Notes: a model not told the origin generated them from the letters alone. Numbered from the stretch's first letter, positions 20,407 through 29,849 are shown. The stretch: 64,000 nt of DNA from NCEH01 sp043195095 (GCF_043195095.1 NZ_JBAFWN010000002.1), one strand, 5' to 3'. Program-made: numbers and translations.

Positions 20407-21000
20407 TCAGTCCTTCGGCTCGCTTTTGTCCTCGAACCGCGCCATCAGCGGCGCCTGGGCGAAGGCGAACAGGAAGGTCAGCGGCAGATAGCCGAAGGTC
20501 TTGAAATTGACCCAGGTGTCGGTGGAAAAATTGCGCCACACCAGTTCGTTCAGCACCGCCATCACCAGGAAGAACACGCCCCAGCGCAAGGTCAGGATGC
20601 ACCAGCCCTGATCGGTCAGGCGCACCATGCCGTCCAGCACATAGGGCAGCAGCGGCTTGCGGAACAGCAGCCCGCCCAGCAGCAGAACGCCGAACAAGGC
20701 GTTCACCATGGTCGGCTTCATCTTGATGAAATGATCGTCCTGCAGCACCAGGGTCAGGGTGCCGAACACCGTCACGACCACCGCAGACACCAGCGGCATC
20801 ACCGCGATGCGGCGCGCCAGCACCCACATGGCCGCGAGCGCGGCAAGCGTCGCCACCATGAACACACCGGTGGCCACATAGATGCCGCCATAGGCATTGC
20901 CGATGAAGAACAGCACCAGCGGACCGAGCTCCAGGGCGAGCTTCAGGCCCGGCTTCATCTTGGGGCGAACGGTGGTTTCGGCTGCGGCGGTTTCGGTCAT
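20407..21000 (-). CDS. yciB: Inner membrane protein YciB (IspZ, septation protein A)
   Basis: This 197-aa polytopic membrane protein of the YciB/IspZ family is linked to cell-envelope synthesis and septation. The family block KMKPTMVNALFGVLLLGGLLFRKPLL and later DTWVNFKTFGYLPLTFLFAFAQ are clear. The ATG at 21000 follows an AGGA site; the longer reading from 21192 adds a 64-aa unconserved stretch overlapping mtgA. Confidence 0.88.
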   Translation of the reverse strand: MTETAAAETTVRPKMKPGLKLALELGPLVLFFIGNAYGGIYVATGVFMVATLAALAAMWVLARRIAVMPLVSAVVVTVFGTLTLVLQDDHFIKMKPTMVNALFGVLLLGGLLFRKPLLPYVLDGMVRLTDQGWCILTLRWGVFFLVMAVLNELVWRNFSTDTWVNFKTFGYLPLTFLFAFAQAPLMARFEDKSEPKD

Positions 21001-21085
21001 CTGATCCTCGTTTCCGGCCCCCTTTTGCAGAGCCTGCGCGGCGCAATCAAGGCCGGCTGCGGATTTCGCCCCTGGCTTGCGCGCC

Positions 21086-21766
21086 TCAGTCACGCAGGCT
21101 GAGGCAGGAAACGATCTCCGGCCCCTCCGACACCACCCGTCCCTGAAGCCGCGCGGCGAGCCGGCGCACCCCGGTGGACGGCTTGCCGGCATCGCGCCGG
21201 TGGGGATTGGGCAGCATGACGGCCAACAAGGCGGCCTGCTCCGAGGTCAGATTGGCGGTGCCCTTGCCAAACGCGCGGCGCGCGCCGGCCTCGACGCCGA
21301 ATTCCCCGTCTGGCCCCCACTCGGCGATATTGAGATAGATCTCCATCATCCGCCTTTTGCTCAGCACCAGGTCGAGCCACAGCGCGAGGGGCAGTTCCAT
21401 CGCCTTGCGTACGAACGAGCGGCCGGGCCACAGGAACAGATTCTTCGCCACCTGCATGGAAATCGTTGAGGCGCCGCGGGCATCCTCGATCTCGTCGTCG
21501 GCGCGGGCGATCGCGGCCTGGATTTCCGTGATGTCCACGCCCCAATGCTGGCAGAAGCGCGCATCCTCCGAGGCAATGACGGTGCGTGGCAGGATCGGCG
21601 CCATGTCGGTGATCGGAGTCCAGACGCGCTCCACCCTCTGCCCGGTGAGCCAGCGGCCCAGCATCAGGGTGGAGACGGGGGTGACCACCATATAGAGCAC
21701 CGACAGCACGAACGGGACGAGGGCCAGCACCAGGACGAGGATCACGAACCGCCTGAACAGGGACAT
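21086..21766 (-). CDS. mtgA: Monofunctional peptidoglycan glycosyltransferase MtgA
   Basis: This 226-aa membrane-anchored GT51 transglycosylase polymerises lipid II. One N-terminal helix (about 7-30) is followed by the catalytic motif SEDARFCQHWGVD (Glu67). GASTISMQVAKNLFLWPGRSFVRKALE-like and KRRMMEIYLNIAEWGP motifs follow. It lies just upstream of yciB on the same strand (85-bp gap), so two envelope genes are co-oriented. Confidence 0.93.
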   Translation of the reverse strand: MSLFRRFVILVLVLALVPFVLSVLYMVVTPVSTLMLGRWLTGQRVERVWTPITDMAPILPRTVIASEDARFCQHWGVDITEIQAAIARADDEIEDARGASTISMQVAKNLFLWPGRSFVRKAMELPLALWLDLVLSKRRMMEIYLNIAEWGPDGEFGVEAGARRAFGKGTANLTSEQAALLAVMLPNPHRRDAGKPSTGVRRLAARLQGRVVSEGPEIVSCLSLRD

Positions 21767-21920
21767 GGCCGCTCCGCGGGGCGAGAGAAGATCATAAGGG
21801 AAGTGCGAAGGTCGAGCTTCGGTTCCCCCGGCGGCTTGACCGGCAGCTCTGGTTGGGGCACCGGGAGGTGCGCGTCAACCGCGCTTTCCCCCGACGCGCT
21901 CCAGCCCGAAGGCCCGCCCG

Positions 21921-22847
21921 GTGTCCCTGTCCCTTCCCGCCCGCCTCGAAGCTGCAGCCGCCCTCACCCAGGCGCGGCTCGAACGCGCCCTCGCCGATGC
22001 TCCGCTTCCCGGCGAACGGCTGCGCCCGAAGCGCCTGATGGAGGCGATCCGCCACGGCAGCCTGGACGGCGGCAAGCGCCTGCGGCCGTTCCTCGTCATC
22101 GAGACCGCCGCCCTGTTCGGCCTCGCGCCGGATGCGGCGGTGACGGCGGCAGCGGCCGTGGAATGCGTGCATTGCTATTCCCTGGTCCATGACGATCTGC
22201 CCGCCATGGACAATGACGTGCTGCGGCGCGGCCGGCCCACCGTCCATGTGGCTTATGGCGAAGCCACCGCCATCCTCGCCGGCGATGCGCTGCTCACCCT
22301 CGCTTTCGACCTGCTGGCGGGCGCGGACGCCCACCCCGACGCGGCCGTGCGCATCGCGCTCGTGTCGGCCCTGGCGCGTGCGGCAGGCATGGGCGGCATG
22401 GTGGGTGGGCAGATGCTCGACCTCGCCGCCGAGGGCCGGTTCGCCGACGGCGTTCCGCTTGCCCTGTCCATGGACGAGATTCGCGATCTCCAGGCCATGA
22501 AGACCGGCGCCCTGCTGGCGGTCTCGGTGGATGCGGGGGCGCTGCTCGGCGGCGCGACGAGCGAGGAGCGCGCGGCGCTCGCCTCCTACGGGCGGGCGCT
22601 CGGCGCGGCCTTCCAGATCGCCGACGACATTCTCGACATCGAGGGCAGCACCGCCGATCTCGGCAAGACCGCGGGCAAGGATGTGACCGCCGGCAAGGCG
22701 ACCCTGGTGGCAAGCCTCGGCGTGGACGCGGCGCGCGGGCTTCTTTCCGATCTGGTGGCCGAGGCGCAAGCTGCCCTCGCCCCGTTCGGCGCGCGCGGCA
22801 CGATCCTGGCGGAGGCGGCGCGCTTTGTCGCCGAGCGCAAGAATTGA
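21921..22847 (+). CDS. ispA: Polyprenyl synthetase (farnesyl diphosphate synthase, IspA)
   Basis: This 308-aa short-chain E-isoprenyl diphosphate synthase condenses IPP with DMAPP/GPP. The first Asp-rich motif DDLPAMDND starts at Asp91 and the second is DDILD (Asp235). The bulky residues before FARM (CYSLVH) suit C15 product length. The start is GTG at 21921 after a GAAGG site. No dxs gene follows, unlike in many proteobacteria. Confidence 0.9.
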   Translation: MSLSLPARLEAAAALTQARLERALADAPLPGERLRPKRLMEAIRHGSLDGGKRLRPFLVIETAALFGLAPDAAVTAAAAVECVHCYSLVHDDLPAMDNDVLRRGRPTVHVAYGEATAILAGDALLTLAFDLLAGADAHPDAAVRIALVSALARAAGMGGMVGGQMLDLAAEGRFADGVPLALSMDEIRDLQAMKTGALLAVSVDAGALLGGATSEERAALASYGRALGAAFQIADDILDIEGSTADLGKTAGKDVTAGKATLVASLGVDAARGLLSDLVAEAQAALAPFGARGTILAEAARFVAERKN

Positions 22848-22976
22848 GCGGGCGCACCCCAGGCCCGCAAGATTTGATCGCCGCCTCAGACCCGCGCCGG
22901 GCCGGCCCGGTCGCGCGGCGCGCCGCGCCATGCTAGCGTCCGCCCCATCGTGACACGCAGACCGCCCCCCTCCCCC

Positions 22977-24329
22977 ATGACCCGCCGGACCTTCATCGCC
23001 GGAGCCTCCGCCTTGGCCGTGGCGCCGCTTGGCGCCGCCCGCGCGCTCGGGCAGGTGCCGGCCTCTGGGCAGGTGGACGTGGTCATCATCGGCGCAGGGG
23101 CCGCCGGTATTTCCGCTGCCCGCAAGATCGCGGCCGCAGGGCGCAGCTATGCGCTGATCGAGGCCAGCAAGCGCGTCGGCGGGCGGGCTTTCACCGATAC
23201 CAGCCTGTTCGGCGTGCCGTTCGATCGCGGCGCCCACTGGCTGCACGCGCCCGACAATAATCCGTTGGCCGAGCTCGGCGCGCAGGCGGGCTTTGATCTT
23301 TATGCCGCGCCCGAGGGCGCGCGGCTCTACATCAAGGGCCGCGAAGCCTCGCAGAATGATTATGAGGATTTCGTCTCGGCCGTGCGTCGCGGCGAGCGCG
23401 CCATCGGCGCCGCTGGGGACGCCGGGCGCGACCTTGCAGCCTCGCGGGTGCTGCCCGACCTCGGCCCGTGGGGGCCAAGCGCCGCCTTCGTGGCAGGGCC
23501 GTTCAGCTGCGCCAAGGACCTCGACCAAGTGTCGAGCGTGGATTTCTCCCGCTCCGAAGAGCGCGGCGAGGATCTGTTCTGCCGCCAGGGCTATGGCGCG
23601 CTGGTCGCCAAGATGGCCGAGGGCCTCTCGGTGCGGTTCGAGACCGCCGCTTCAAGCGTCGACATGGGCGGGCGGCTGGTGCAGGTCTCCACCAACAAGG
23701 GCACGCTCTCCGGCCGGGCGGTGATCCTCGCCGTGCCGCCCAGCCTGCTGCTCGCGGGCAAGGTCCGCGTCAATCCCGGCCTGCCGCTGCGCTATCGCAG
23801 CGCGGTCGAGCGCATCACGCTCGGCGCGTACGACCATATCGCCTTCGAACTGCCCGGCAATCCGCTGCGCCTCTCGCCCGACGAGACCGTGCACGTGAAG
23901 GCCGACAGCCCGCGCACCTTCGCGCTCATCGCCCGCATGGGCGGCAGCGACCTGCACATGCTGGACGTGGGGGGCAAGTTCGCCCTGGAGCTGGCCAATG
24001 GGCCGGCCGATTCCGGCGCCGCCTTCCTCAAGGAGGCCCTCACACGCGAGTTCGGCGCCGATATCGCGGCGCGCGTCGGCAAGGTGCACCAGACCCGCTG
24101 GACCAAGGAGCCGCTGGCACTCGGCGCCTTCTCCTGCGCCCTGCCCGGCAGCGGCAATCTGCGCCGCGCCTTCACGGAAGTGGTCAACGGCCGGCTGATG
24201 TTCGCGGGCGAACATGCCCACGAGACGCTCTGGGGCACGGTCAACGGCGCCTGGCTTTCCGGCGAGCGCGCGGCGACCCAGGCCCTGCGGGTGCTGGGCG
24301 TGACCGGCGCCGCGAGCATGTCCCAATAG
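22977..24329 (+). CDS. Tat-exported FAD-dependent amine oxidase-like protein
   Basis: This 450-aa flavoprotein is of the flavin-containing amine oxidase (MAO-like) type. A Tat signal is visible at the very start (TRRTFIAGASALAVAP, twin Arg at 3-4). The FAD-binding motif VVIIGAGAAGISAARKI and the RVGGRAFTD loop follow. The C-terminal FAD block is RLMFAGEHAHETLWGTVNGAWLSG. FAD would be inserted before export. The substrate is unknown. The ATG at 22977 is chosen because it puts the twin arginine at the N-terminus; a GTG lies at 22950. Confidence 0.82.
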   Translation: MTRRTFIAGASALAVAPLGAARALGQVPASGQVDVVIIGAGAAGISAARKIAAAGRSYALIEASKRVGGRAFTDTSLFGVPFDRGAHWLHAPDNNPLAELGAQAGFDLYAAPEGARLYIKGREASQNDYEDFVSAVRRGERAIGAAGDAGRDLAASRVLPDLGPWGPSAAFVAGPFSCAKDLDQVSSVDFSRSEERGEDLFCRQGYGALVAKMAEGLSVRFETAASSVDMGGRLVQVSTNKGTLSGRAVILAVPPSLLLAGKVRVNPGLPLRYRSAVERITLGAYDHIAFELPGNPLRLSPDETVHVKADSPRTFALIARMGGSDLHMLDVGGKFALELANGPADSGAAFLKEALTREFGADIAARVGKVHQTRWTKEPLALGAFSCALPGSGNLRRAFTEVVNGRLMFAGEHAHETLWGTVNGAWLSGERAATQALRVLGVTGAASMSQ

Positions 24330-24361
24330 GCGGCGACATCGCGCTCCACTCCGGCGGCGGG

Positions 24362-24751
24362 CTACGACCATTCTTCCTTTTGCGGCAGACCATCGGCCAG
24401 TTCGTAATAATCCGATTTCGACCCGACATAGATGTGTCCGGCCAGCTTTCGGCCGGTCGGCCGGTCGAGCGTTCCCGCGGTCACATAGGTCTCGACGCCA
24501 GGGTCCGCGCGCCAGAACAGATTTCCCCCACAGCGCGCGCAGAAGGCCCGCGCGACGGCTTCGGAGGATCGAAACCAGGTGAGGGTCTCGGATGCGACGA
24601 GGGTGAGATCGTCGCTCTTGCAGCAGGCCATGGCGGCGAAATGGCCGCTGGTGCGGGCGCACTGGGAACAATGGCAGGCGATGGGCTCGGCCAACGCGCC
24701 GTGGATCTCATAGCGCACGCCGCCGCACAAACAGCCCCCGGTCGCACGCAT
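24362..24751 (-). CDS. GFA-family zinc protein
   Basis: This 129-aa protein carries the glutathione-dependent formaldehyde-activating (GFA/Mss4-like) zinc fold. It shows GGCLCGGVRYEI, then CHCSQC, then FCARCGGNLFW, giving the expected zinc cysteines. Most proteins of this family are not proven formaldehyde-active enzymes, so no reaction is assigned. The start at 24751 has a good GAGAGAGGG site. It converges on the amine oxidase gene. Confidence 0.85.
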   Translation of the reverse strand: MRATGGCLCGGVRYEIHGALAEPIACHCSQCARTSGHFAAMACCKSDDLTLVASETLTWFRSSEAVARAFCARCGGNLFWRADPGVETYVTAGTLDRPTGRKLAGHIYVGSKSDYYELADGLPQKEEWS

Positions 24752-25445
24752 TTTCCGCCCTCTCTCAGAATCCCTACAAGGGTAAGGCGCACCGGGCCGG
24801 CACGGCAAGGCCCTCCAGCGCCTTCATCCCCGCGCCGGTCTGGCGCGAGGGGGAGGGCGGCGGGAGCGGACGGCGCGCCGGCTAAGGCGCGCCTTGGAAA
24901 AGCAACAGGTGACGTCGGAGCCGTTGCTCCGTCCGCTCCCGCGCGGTGATTTATGGCTCGCTTCGTGCGCTGCGTGGGTCGTTCTCGCTCTCCCAACATG
25001 ACCGGCCAAACGAACTCCGGTCCGGGACGCACGCTTTGGGCCTCCTCTTTTGACGGGCGGAGTGCGTTAAGCCCCGACCCGCCGGACAACCGCCCCTGCA
25101 CCACACATCAGGCCGCTCCGGACGCGCCCCTCCTGGTGCAAGGCGGGGTCAGGATAAACGGGTGGTGCAAAATGTCAAGGAATTTATTCCTTGTAGGATT
25201 ATTTGCCTTCATCGAAGCCGCGGAAGGGCGGGGGTTGGCATGGAGGAGGGGTATCTTCCCATCCTCCCCTTTCCCCTCCCAACCCCTCCCCCGCAAGCGG
25301 GAGAGGGGGCAATGTCGCACCGTTGCTCTCGACTTCGTAAAGCGCGCCTTCGCCCTTCGCGCCCCCTCTCCCGCGTGCGGGAGAGGGTTGGGGAGGGGGC
25401 GCGCGCAAGCGCGTGCGAAAAGGGCGGCCCGATCCCGCAGCCCGT
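24752..25445. other. 694-bp non-coding region
   Basis: No convincing gene lies between the GFA gene and pheT. The open frames here are GC-driven and run through the repeats. The region holds the second inverted pair of the dispersed repeat (25263-25400). It also holds a perfect 7-bp palindrome CAAGGAA-TTTA-TTCCTTG at 25176-25193, which could be an operator or a weak terminator. Confidence 0.6.
25263..25400. repeat. Inverted pair of dispersed palindromic element (pair 2)
   Basis: A forward copy (25263-25309, containing CCCCCGCAAGCGGGAGAGGG) and a reverse copy (25361-25400, with CGCGTGCGG in the core) face each other across about 50 bp. Spacing and orientation match the other pairs. Confidence 0.8.
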
Positions 25446-27860
25446 CTAACCGCGCAGGCTGGCGCCGGTCTTCTTCGCCACGTCGGCGACGATCTTCCCC
25501 GCCACGGCCTCGATCTCCCCGTCGGTGAGCGTGCGCTCGCGCGGCTGGAGCGTGATCTCGATGGCGACCGACTTCTTCCCCTCCTCGATGCCGACGCCCT
25601 CATAGACATCGAACACCGAGGCGTCGGTGATCAGCTTCTTGTCCACGCCCTGCGCGGCCCGCAGGATATCCCCCGCCGCCACCTGCCGATCCACCAGGAA
25701 GGCGAAGTCGCGCTTGACCGGCTGGAAAGCGGAAAGATCCAGCGGCGGCTTCACCTTGGTGGGCTTGGCCTTGGGTTCCGCGATGCGATCGAGAATGATC
25801 TCGAACGCCACCAGCGGTCCGCTCACATCCAGCGCTTCCAGCACGCGTGGGTGCAGCTCGCCGAAGGTGGCGAGCACGTTCGAGCCGAGCCGCAGGCTCG
25901 CCGAGCGGCCGGGATGATACCAGGCGGGCGCATCCGTGGTGACCTGGAGATTGCCCACCGGCGCCCCCACCGCGGCGAGCGCGGCCAGGGCATCGGCCTT
26001 GGCGTCGAAAGCATCCACGCTTTTCGCCGCGCCGGCCCAGTGGCGCCCCGAGCCCTCGGGCTTTGCGGTGGCCCGGCGAATGCCAGTCGCGGACATGCGC
26101 TGGTCCTTCGGCTGGTCGCCGGCGAACACCTGTCCCACTTCGAACAGGGCCACGTCGCCATAGCCCCGGTCCGCGTTGGCCTGGGCCGAGCGGATGAGGC
26201 CGGGCAGCAGGCTCGGCCGCATATCCGAGAGATCGGACGCGATGGGATTGGACAAGGCCAGCTCCGCCGCGCCGCCGCCGAACAGTTCCGCCTGTTCCTT
26301 GGAGACGAACGACCAGGTCACCGCCTCCACCATGCCGCGCGCGGCGAGCGCCCGGCGCGCCTTGCGCACGCGCAGCTGAAGCGGCGTCAGGACGGGACGG
26401 CGGGCGTCCTCGGTGCGGGGGAATTCGGTGGCGGGCACGCGGGCGAGGCCCAGGATGCGCACCACTTCTTCCACCAGATCCGCCTTGCCCTCGATATCGG
26501 CGCGCCAGGAGGGCGGCACCACCTGAACCACCGGCGCCGTGCCCGAAACCGCGAAGCCGAGGCGTGTGAGCACATCGCGGATTTCCGCTTCGCTCGCCTC
26601 AAGGCCCGAGAGGCGCTTCACCTCGCTGAGCGGGAAATCCACGGTGCGCGTGGTGTCCGGGATCGCGCCGGCCAGCACCATCTCGGAGGGCTCGCCGCCG
26701 CAGATATCGAGAATGATATGGGTGGCGAGGTCCAGCCCCGGCACGGTGAACGCGGGGTCGATGCCGCGCTCGAAGCGGAACCGGGCGTCCGAATTCAGCC
26801 CCAGCTTGCGGCCGGTCTGGGCGATGTTGATGGGCTCCCACAGCGCGCTTTCGATCACCACGTCGGTGGTGGCCTCGTCGCAGCCGCTCTCCTCCCCGCC
26901 CATCACGCCGGCGAGGCTCTCGACGCCCTTGTCGTCGGCGATCACGCACATGCTCTCGTCGAGCGTGTAGGTCTTCCCGTCCAGCGCCAGCAGGGTTTCG
27001 CCCGCCTTGGCGCGGCGCACCACGAGATCGCCCTTCACCTTCTTCAGGTCGAACACGTGCAGCGGCCGGTTGCGATCGAAGGTGAGGAAATTCGTCACGT
27101 CCACCAGCGCATTGATGGGGCGAAGGCCGATGGCGCGCAGCTTCTCCTGCATCCATTCGGGCGAGGGGCCGTTCTTCACGCCGCGCACCACCCGCACCGC
27201 AAACGCGGGGCAGAGCGGGGGGGTCTCGCCGAAATCCAGCGTCACATTCAGCGGCGCGGGGAACTTGCCCTCCACCGGCGCGATGCGCGGGGCGAGCAGC
27301 TCGCCGAGCCCGGCAGCGGCAAGATCGCGCGCGACGCCGGATACGCCGAGGCAATCGGCGCGGTTCGGCGTCACGGCGATTTCCACCACCGGGTCGTTCA
27401 GGCCCAGCACCTGGGCGAACGGGGCGCCGACCGGCGCGTCCTCCGGCAATTCCATGATGCCGTCATGCTCTTCCGAGAGGCCCATCTCGCGCGCCGAGCA
27501 CAGCATGCCGCGGCTTTCCACGTCGCGGATCTTGCCGATCTTCAGCTCGGTGCCGGTGGCGGGAATGATGGTGCCGGGCGCCGCGAACACGGTCTTGAGG
27601 CCCGCGCGGGCGTTGGGCGCGCCGCACACCACCTGGATCGGCTCGCCTTTGCCGATGGAGACCGTGCAGACCTTCAGCTTGTCGGCATTGGGATGCTTCT
27701 GCGCGGTCAGCACCTCGCCCACCACGAACGGCGCCAGCGCCTTCGCCTTGTCCTCCACGCCCTCCACTTCGAGGCCGATGAGGGACAGGCGATCGACGAT
27801 CTCCTCGAAGGAGGCCGTGGGTTCGAGATGCTCTTGGAGCCAGGAGAAGGTGAATTTCAT
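25446..27860 (-). CDS. pheT: Phenylalanine-tRNA ligase beta subunit
   Basis: This 804-aa subunit forms the alpha2-beta2 PheRS with PheS. Domains appear in the usual order. An N-terminal MKFTFSWLQEHLEP start is followed by a tRNA-binding (EMAP-like) region (VVGEVLTAQKHPNADKLKVC). B3/B4 editing (VEEVVRILGL follows), B5 and the C-terminal anticodon-binding FDX-ACB domain (PVKRDFAFLVDRQV) complete it. The ATG at 27860 overlaps the stop of the upstream DUF559 gene (ATGA), so translation is coupled to it. Confidence 0.95.
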   Translation of the reverse strand: MKFTFSWLQEHLEPTASFEEIVDRLSLIGLEVEGVEDKAKALAPFVVGEVLTAQKHPNADKLKVCTVSIGKGEPIQVVCGAPNARAGLKTVFAAPGTIIPATGTELKIGKIRDVESRGMLCSAREMGLSEEHDGIMELPEDAPVGAPFAQVLGLNDPVVEIAVTPNRADCLGVSGVARDLAAAGLGELLAPRIAPVEGKFPAPLNVTLDFGETPPLCPAFAVRVVRGVKNGPSPEWMQEKLRAIGLRPINALVDVTNFLTFDRNRPLHVFDLKKVKGDLVVRRAKAGETLLALDGKTYTLDESMCVIADDKGVESLAGVMGGEESGCDEATTDVVIESALWEPINIAQTGRKLGLNSDARFRFERGIDPAFTVPGLDLATHIILDICGGEPSEMVLAGAIPDTTRTVDFPLSEVKRLSGLEASEAEIRDVLTRLGFAVSGTAPVVQVVPPSWRADIEGKADLVEEVVRILGLARVPATEFPRTEDARRPVLTPLQLRVRKARRALAARGMVEAVTWSFVSKEQAELFGGGAAELALSNPIASDLSDMRPSLLPGLIRSAQANADRGYGDVALFEVGQVFAGDQPKDQRMSATGIRRATAKPEGSGRHWAGAAKSVDAFDAKADALAALAAVGAPVGNLQVTTDAPAWYHPGRSASLRLGSNVLATFGELHPRVLEALDVSGPLVAFEIILDRIAEPKAKPTKVKPPLDLSAFQPVKRDFAFLVDRQVAAGDILRAAQGVDKKLITDASVFDVYEGVGIEEGKKSVAIEITLQPRERTLTDGEIEAVAGKIVADVAKKTGASLRG

Positions 27861-28369
27861 CGGTCTGTTCCTTGTCCTGTCAGGTCCGTGCCTTTTCCCG
27901 CTCCCGCCCCTCCCCCGCAAGCGGGCGAGAGCTTCACTCCAGCACTTGCGCCCCCTCTCCCGCTTGCGGGGGAGGGTTGGGGAGGGGGCACAGCGGCCGA
28001 GGCCGACGCCACAATGCTTTCAAGCACGCCGGGCAGATTTTTCAGCACGTCCAGATTGCTGAACCGCAGCACCCGATAGCCTTTAGCGATGAAGACGCCA
28101 TCGCGCCGCGCATCGCGGGTTCGCCCGGCATCTTGATAATGCTGGCCGCCGTCCACTTCCACGATTAGCCGGGCGGACAGGCAGGCGAAATCGGCGACAT
28201 AGCCGGCAAGGGGATGCTGTCGGCGAAACCGCAGGCCGTTCAAGCGGTGGGCCCGCAGTTCGAACCAGAGCCTCTGCTCGGCGTCGGTGGAATTCACGCG
28301 CAGATCGCGGGCACGGGTGCGCAGAACGCGGCCGGTGCGCCAGCGCGGCTTGTGTTCGTCCTCTCCCAT
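27857..28369 (-). CDS. DUF559 (Vsr-like) endonuclease-domain protein between pheS and pheT
   Basis: This 170-aa protein has the DUF559 nuclease-like core: NSTDAEQRLWFELRAHRLNG, FRRQHPLAGYVADFAC and LIVEVDGGQH, the PD-(D/E)xK-like acidic set. The core ends near residue 125. The last 45 or so residues (PPPQPSPASGRGG...) are the translation of an inverted repeat pair (27896-27989). It overlaps pheT by ATGA and lies 149 bp after pheS, so it sits inside the PheRS operon. The role is unknown; such genes are often mobile hitchhikers. Confidence 0.75.
   Translation of the reverse strand: MGEDEHKPRWRTGRVLRTRARDLRVNSTDAEQRLWFELRAHRLNGLRFRRQHPLAGYVADFACLSARLIVEVDGGQHYQDAGRTRDARRDGVFIAKGYRVLRFSNLDVLKNLPGVLESIVASASAAVPPPQPSPASGRGGASAGVKLSPACGGGAGAGKGTDLTGQGTDR
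27896..27989. repeat. Inverted pair of dispersed palindromic element (pair 3, inside a CDS)
   Basis: A forward copy (27896-27932) and a reverse copy (27950-27989) lie only 17 bp apart, entirely within the 3' end of the DUF559 gene. They are read through without a stop, giving a Pro/Gly/Ala-rich tail. Confidence 0.8.
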
Positions 28370-28397
28370 GCCAGGCTCCTGCCGGAAGCGGCGCATT

Positions 28398-28495
28398 CCC
28401 CCTCCCCAGCCCTCCCCCGCAAGCGGGAGAGGGAGTCTTTCGGGATACGCCGGGGCAAAGCCCGCTTCCGCTTGCGGGAGAGGGATGGGAGGGGG
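28398..28495. repeat. Inverted pair of dispersed palindromic element (pair 4)
   Basis: A forward copy (28398-28435) and a reverse, slightly degenerate copy (28461-28495) occupy the pheS-DUF559 gap. Paired elements in transcribed spacers can fold into stable hairpins and modulate mRNA decay. Confidence 0.75.
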
Positions 28496-28518
28496 CAATT
28501 GCGCCACCTCGGCCGCAC

Positions 28519-29628
28519 TCACGCGCTCAACCCACCGGCCAGGGTCGGGAAGTCCAGCGGGCGGAAGCCGTAGTGGGAGAGCCAGCGCACATCCGCCTCG
28601 AAGAAGGCGCGCAGGTCGCTCATGCCGTATTTCAGCATGGCGATGCGGTCGATGCCCATGCCCCAGGCGAAGCCCTGGTAGACGTCCGGGTCGATCCCGC
28701 AATTGCGCAGCACGTTGGGATGCACCATGCCGCAGCCCAGGATCTCCAGCCAGTCATTGCCCTCGCCGAAGCGGATCTCGCCGGGGCGCGAGCGGTCGCA
28801 CTGGATGTCCACTTCCATGCTCGGCTCGGTGAAGGGGAAGAAGGACGGGCGGAAGCGCATCGTCACGTTCTCCACCTCGAAGAACGCCTTGCAGAATTCC
28901 TGCAGGATCCATTTGAGGTGGCCCATGTGCGAGCCCTTGTCGATCACCAGCCCCTCCACCTGATGGAACATGGGGGTATGGGTCTGGTCACTGTCGCAGC
29001 GATAGGTGCGGCCGGGGCAGATGACGCGGATGGGCGGGGTCTTGCTCATCATGGTGCGCACCTGCACCGGGGAGGTGTGGGTGCGCAGCACCTTGCGCTC
29101 GCCCTCGGCATTGGGCGGCAGGAAGAAGGTGTCGTGCATCTCCCGCGCCGGATGGCCGGCGGGGAAGTTCAGCGCGGTGAAATTATAGAAATCGGTCTCG
29201 ATGTCCGGCCCTTCCGCCACCGAGAAGCCCATGTCGGCGAAAATCGCGGTCAGTTCCTCGGTGACCTGGGTGATGGGATGCACGCGGCCGATCTCGGCGC
29301 GCGGCTCGCGGACCGGCAGGCTCACATCCACCCGCTCGGTGGCGAGGCGCGCTTCGAGGGCGGCGGCCTTCAGCGCTTCCTTGCGCACGGCGAGCAGCCC
29401 CTGCACCCGGTCGCGCAGGCCGTTGATGGCCGGACCCATGGTCTTGCGCTCGTCCGGGCTCATGCCGCCGAGCGATTTCAGCAGTTCGGAGACGCTGCCC
29501 TTCTTGCCGAGGGCGGCGATGCGCACCGCTTCCAGCGCGGCTTCGTCGCCTGCCGCGAGAATGGCGGCGGAGACCTCACGCTCCAGGGCATCGAGGCCGG
29601 GATGATCGGTCAAAACGAGCTCGGACAT
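28519..29628 (-). CDS. pheS: Phenylalanine-tRNA ligase alpha subunit
   Basis: This 369-aa catalytic class II subunit has an N-terminal coiled-coil (about 1-90) and then the class II core. Motifs seen are HTSPVQVRTM, GRTYRCDSDQTHTPMFHQVEGLVI (motif 2), GCGMVHPNVL and GIDRIAMLKYG (motif 3). The ATG at 29628 starts MSELVLTDHPGLDALE. It has its own upstream region, since the rplT terminator lies between. Confidence 0.95.
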   Translation of the reverse strand: MSELVLTDHPGLDALEREVSAAILAAGDEAALEAVRIAALGKKGSVSELLKSLGGMSPDERKTMGPAINGLRDRVQGLLAVRKEALKAAALEARLATERVDVSLPVREPRAEIGRVHPITQVTEELTAIFADMGFSVAEGPDIETDFYNFTALNFPAGHPAREMHDTFFLPPNAEGERKVLRTHTSPVQVRTMMSKTPPIRVICPGRTYRCDSDQTHTPMFHQVEGLVIDKGSHMGHLKWILQEFCKAFFEVENVTMRFRPSFFPFTEPSMEVDIQCDRSRPGEIRFGEGNDWLEILGCGMVHPNVLRNCGIDPDVYQGFAWGMGIDRIAMLKYGMSDLRAFFEADVRWLSHYGFRPLDFPTLAGGLSA

Positions 29629-29817
29629 GGGTCGGGCCTTCAGATGCAGCCAAGTGGTGTGCCGTCATCCCCCGGCGTGGCCCGGGAGGATCCGCGCCGG
29701 TCCGCCGGCGTGGCCCCGAGAGGCGGGCGCTGGCGGAGTCGCGTGGACGGCCGGTTGACGCCCGGCCGGGACGGGATGAATTCGGCGCCGGTTATAGACG
29801 CGTCGCGCGCAAAGCGA

Positions 29818-29849
29818 AAAGCCCCGAAAGCGTCTCCGCTCGGGGCTTT
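29818..29849 (-). terminator. Intrinsic terminator of rpmI-rplT
   Basis: A 10-bp stem (29818-29827 with 29840-29849) is followed on the minus strand by TTTTCGCTTT. It lies 36 bp after the rplT stop and separates the ribosomal protein operon from pheS. Confidence 0.85.

Noticed and set aside
25176..25193. CAAGGAA-TTTA-TTCCTTG hairpin as a terminator
   Set aside because: The stem is weak and not followed by a T-run on either strand; it is noted only as a palindrome.
24953..25528. 191-codon plus-strand frame in the non-coding gap
   Set aside because: It crosses both copies of a repeat pair and overlaps the 3' end of pheT; codon use and composition do not look coding.
25413..28079. 888-codon plus-strand open frame
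   Set aside because: It is antisense to pheT and the DUF559 gene; composition is typical of a reverse-strand shadow and no family is visible.
29661..29770. GC-rich direct similarities upstream of pheS as a leader-peptide attenuator
   Set aside because: No short ORF with Phe codons precedes pheS, and the segment looks like intergenic repeat debris.
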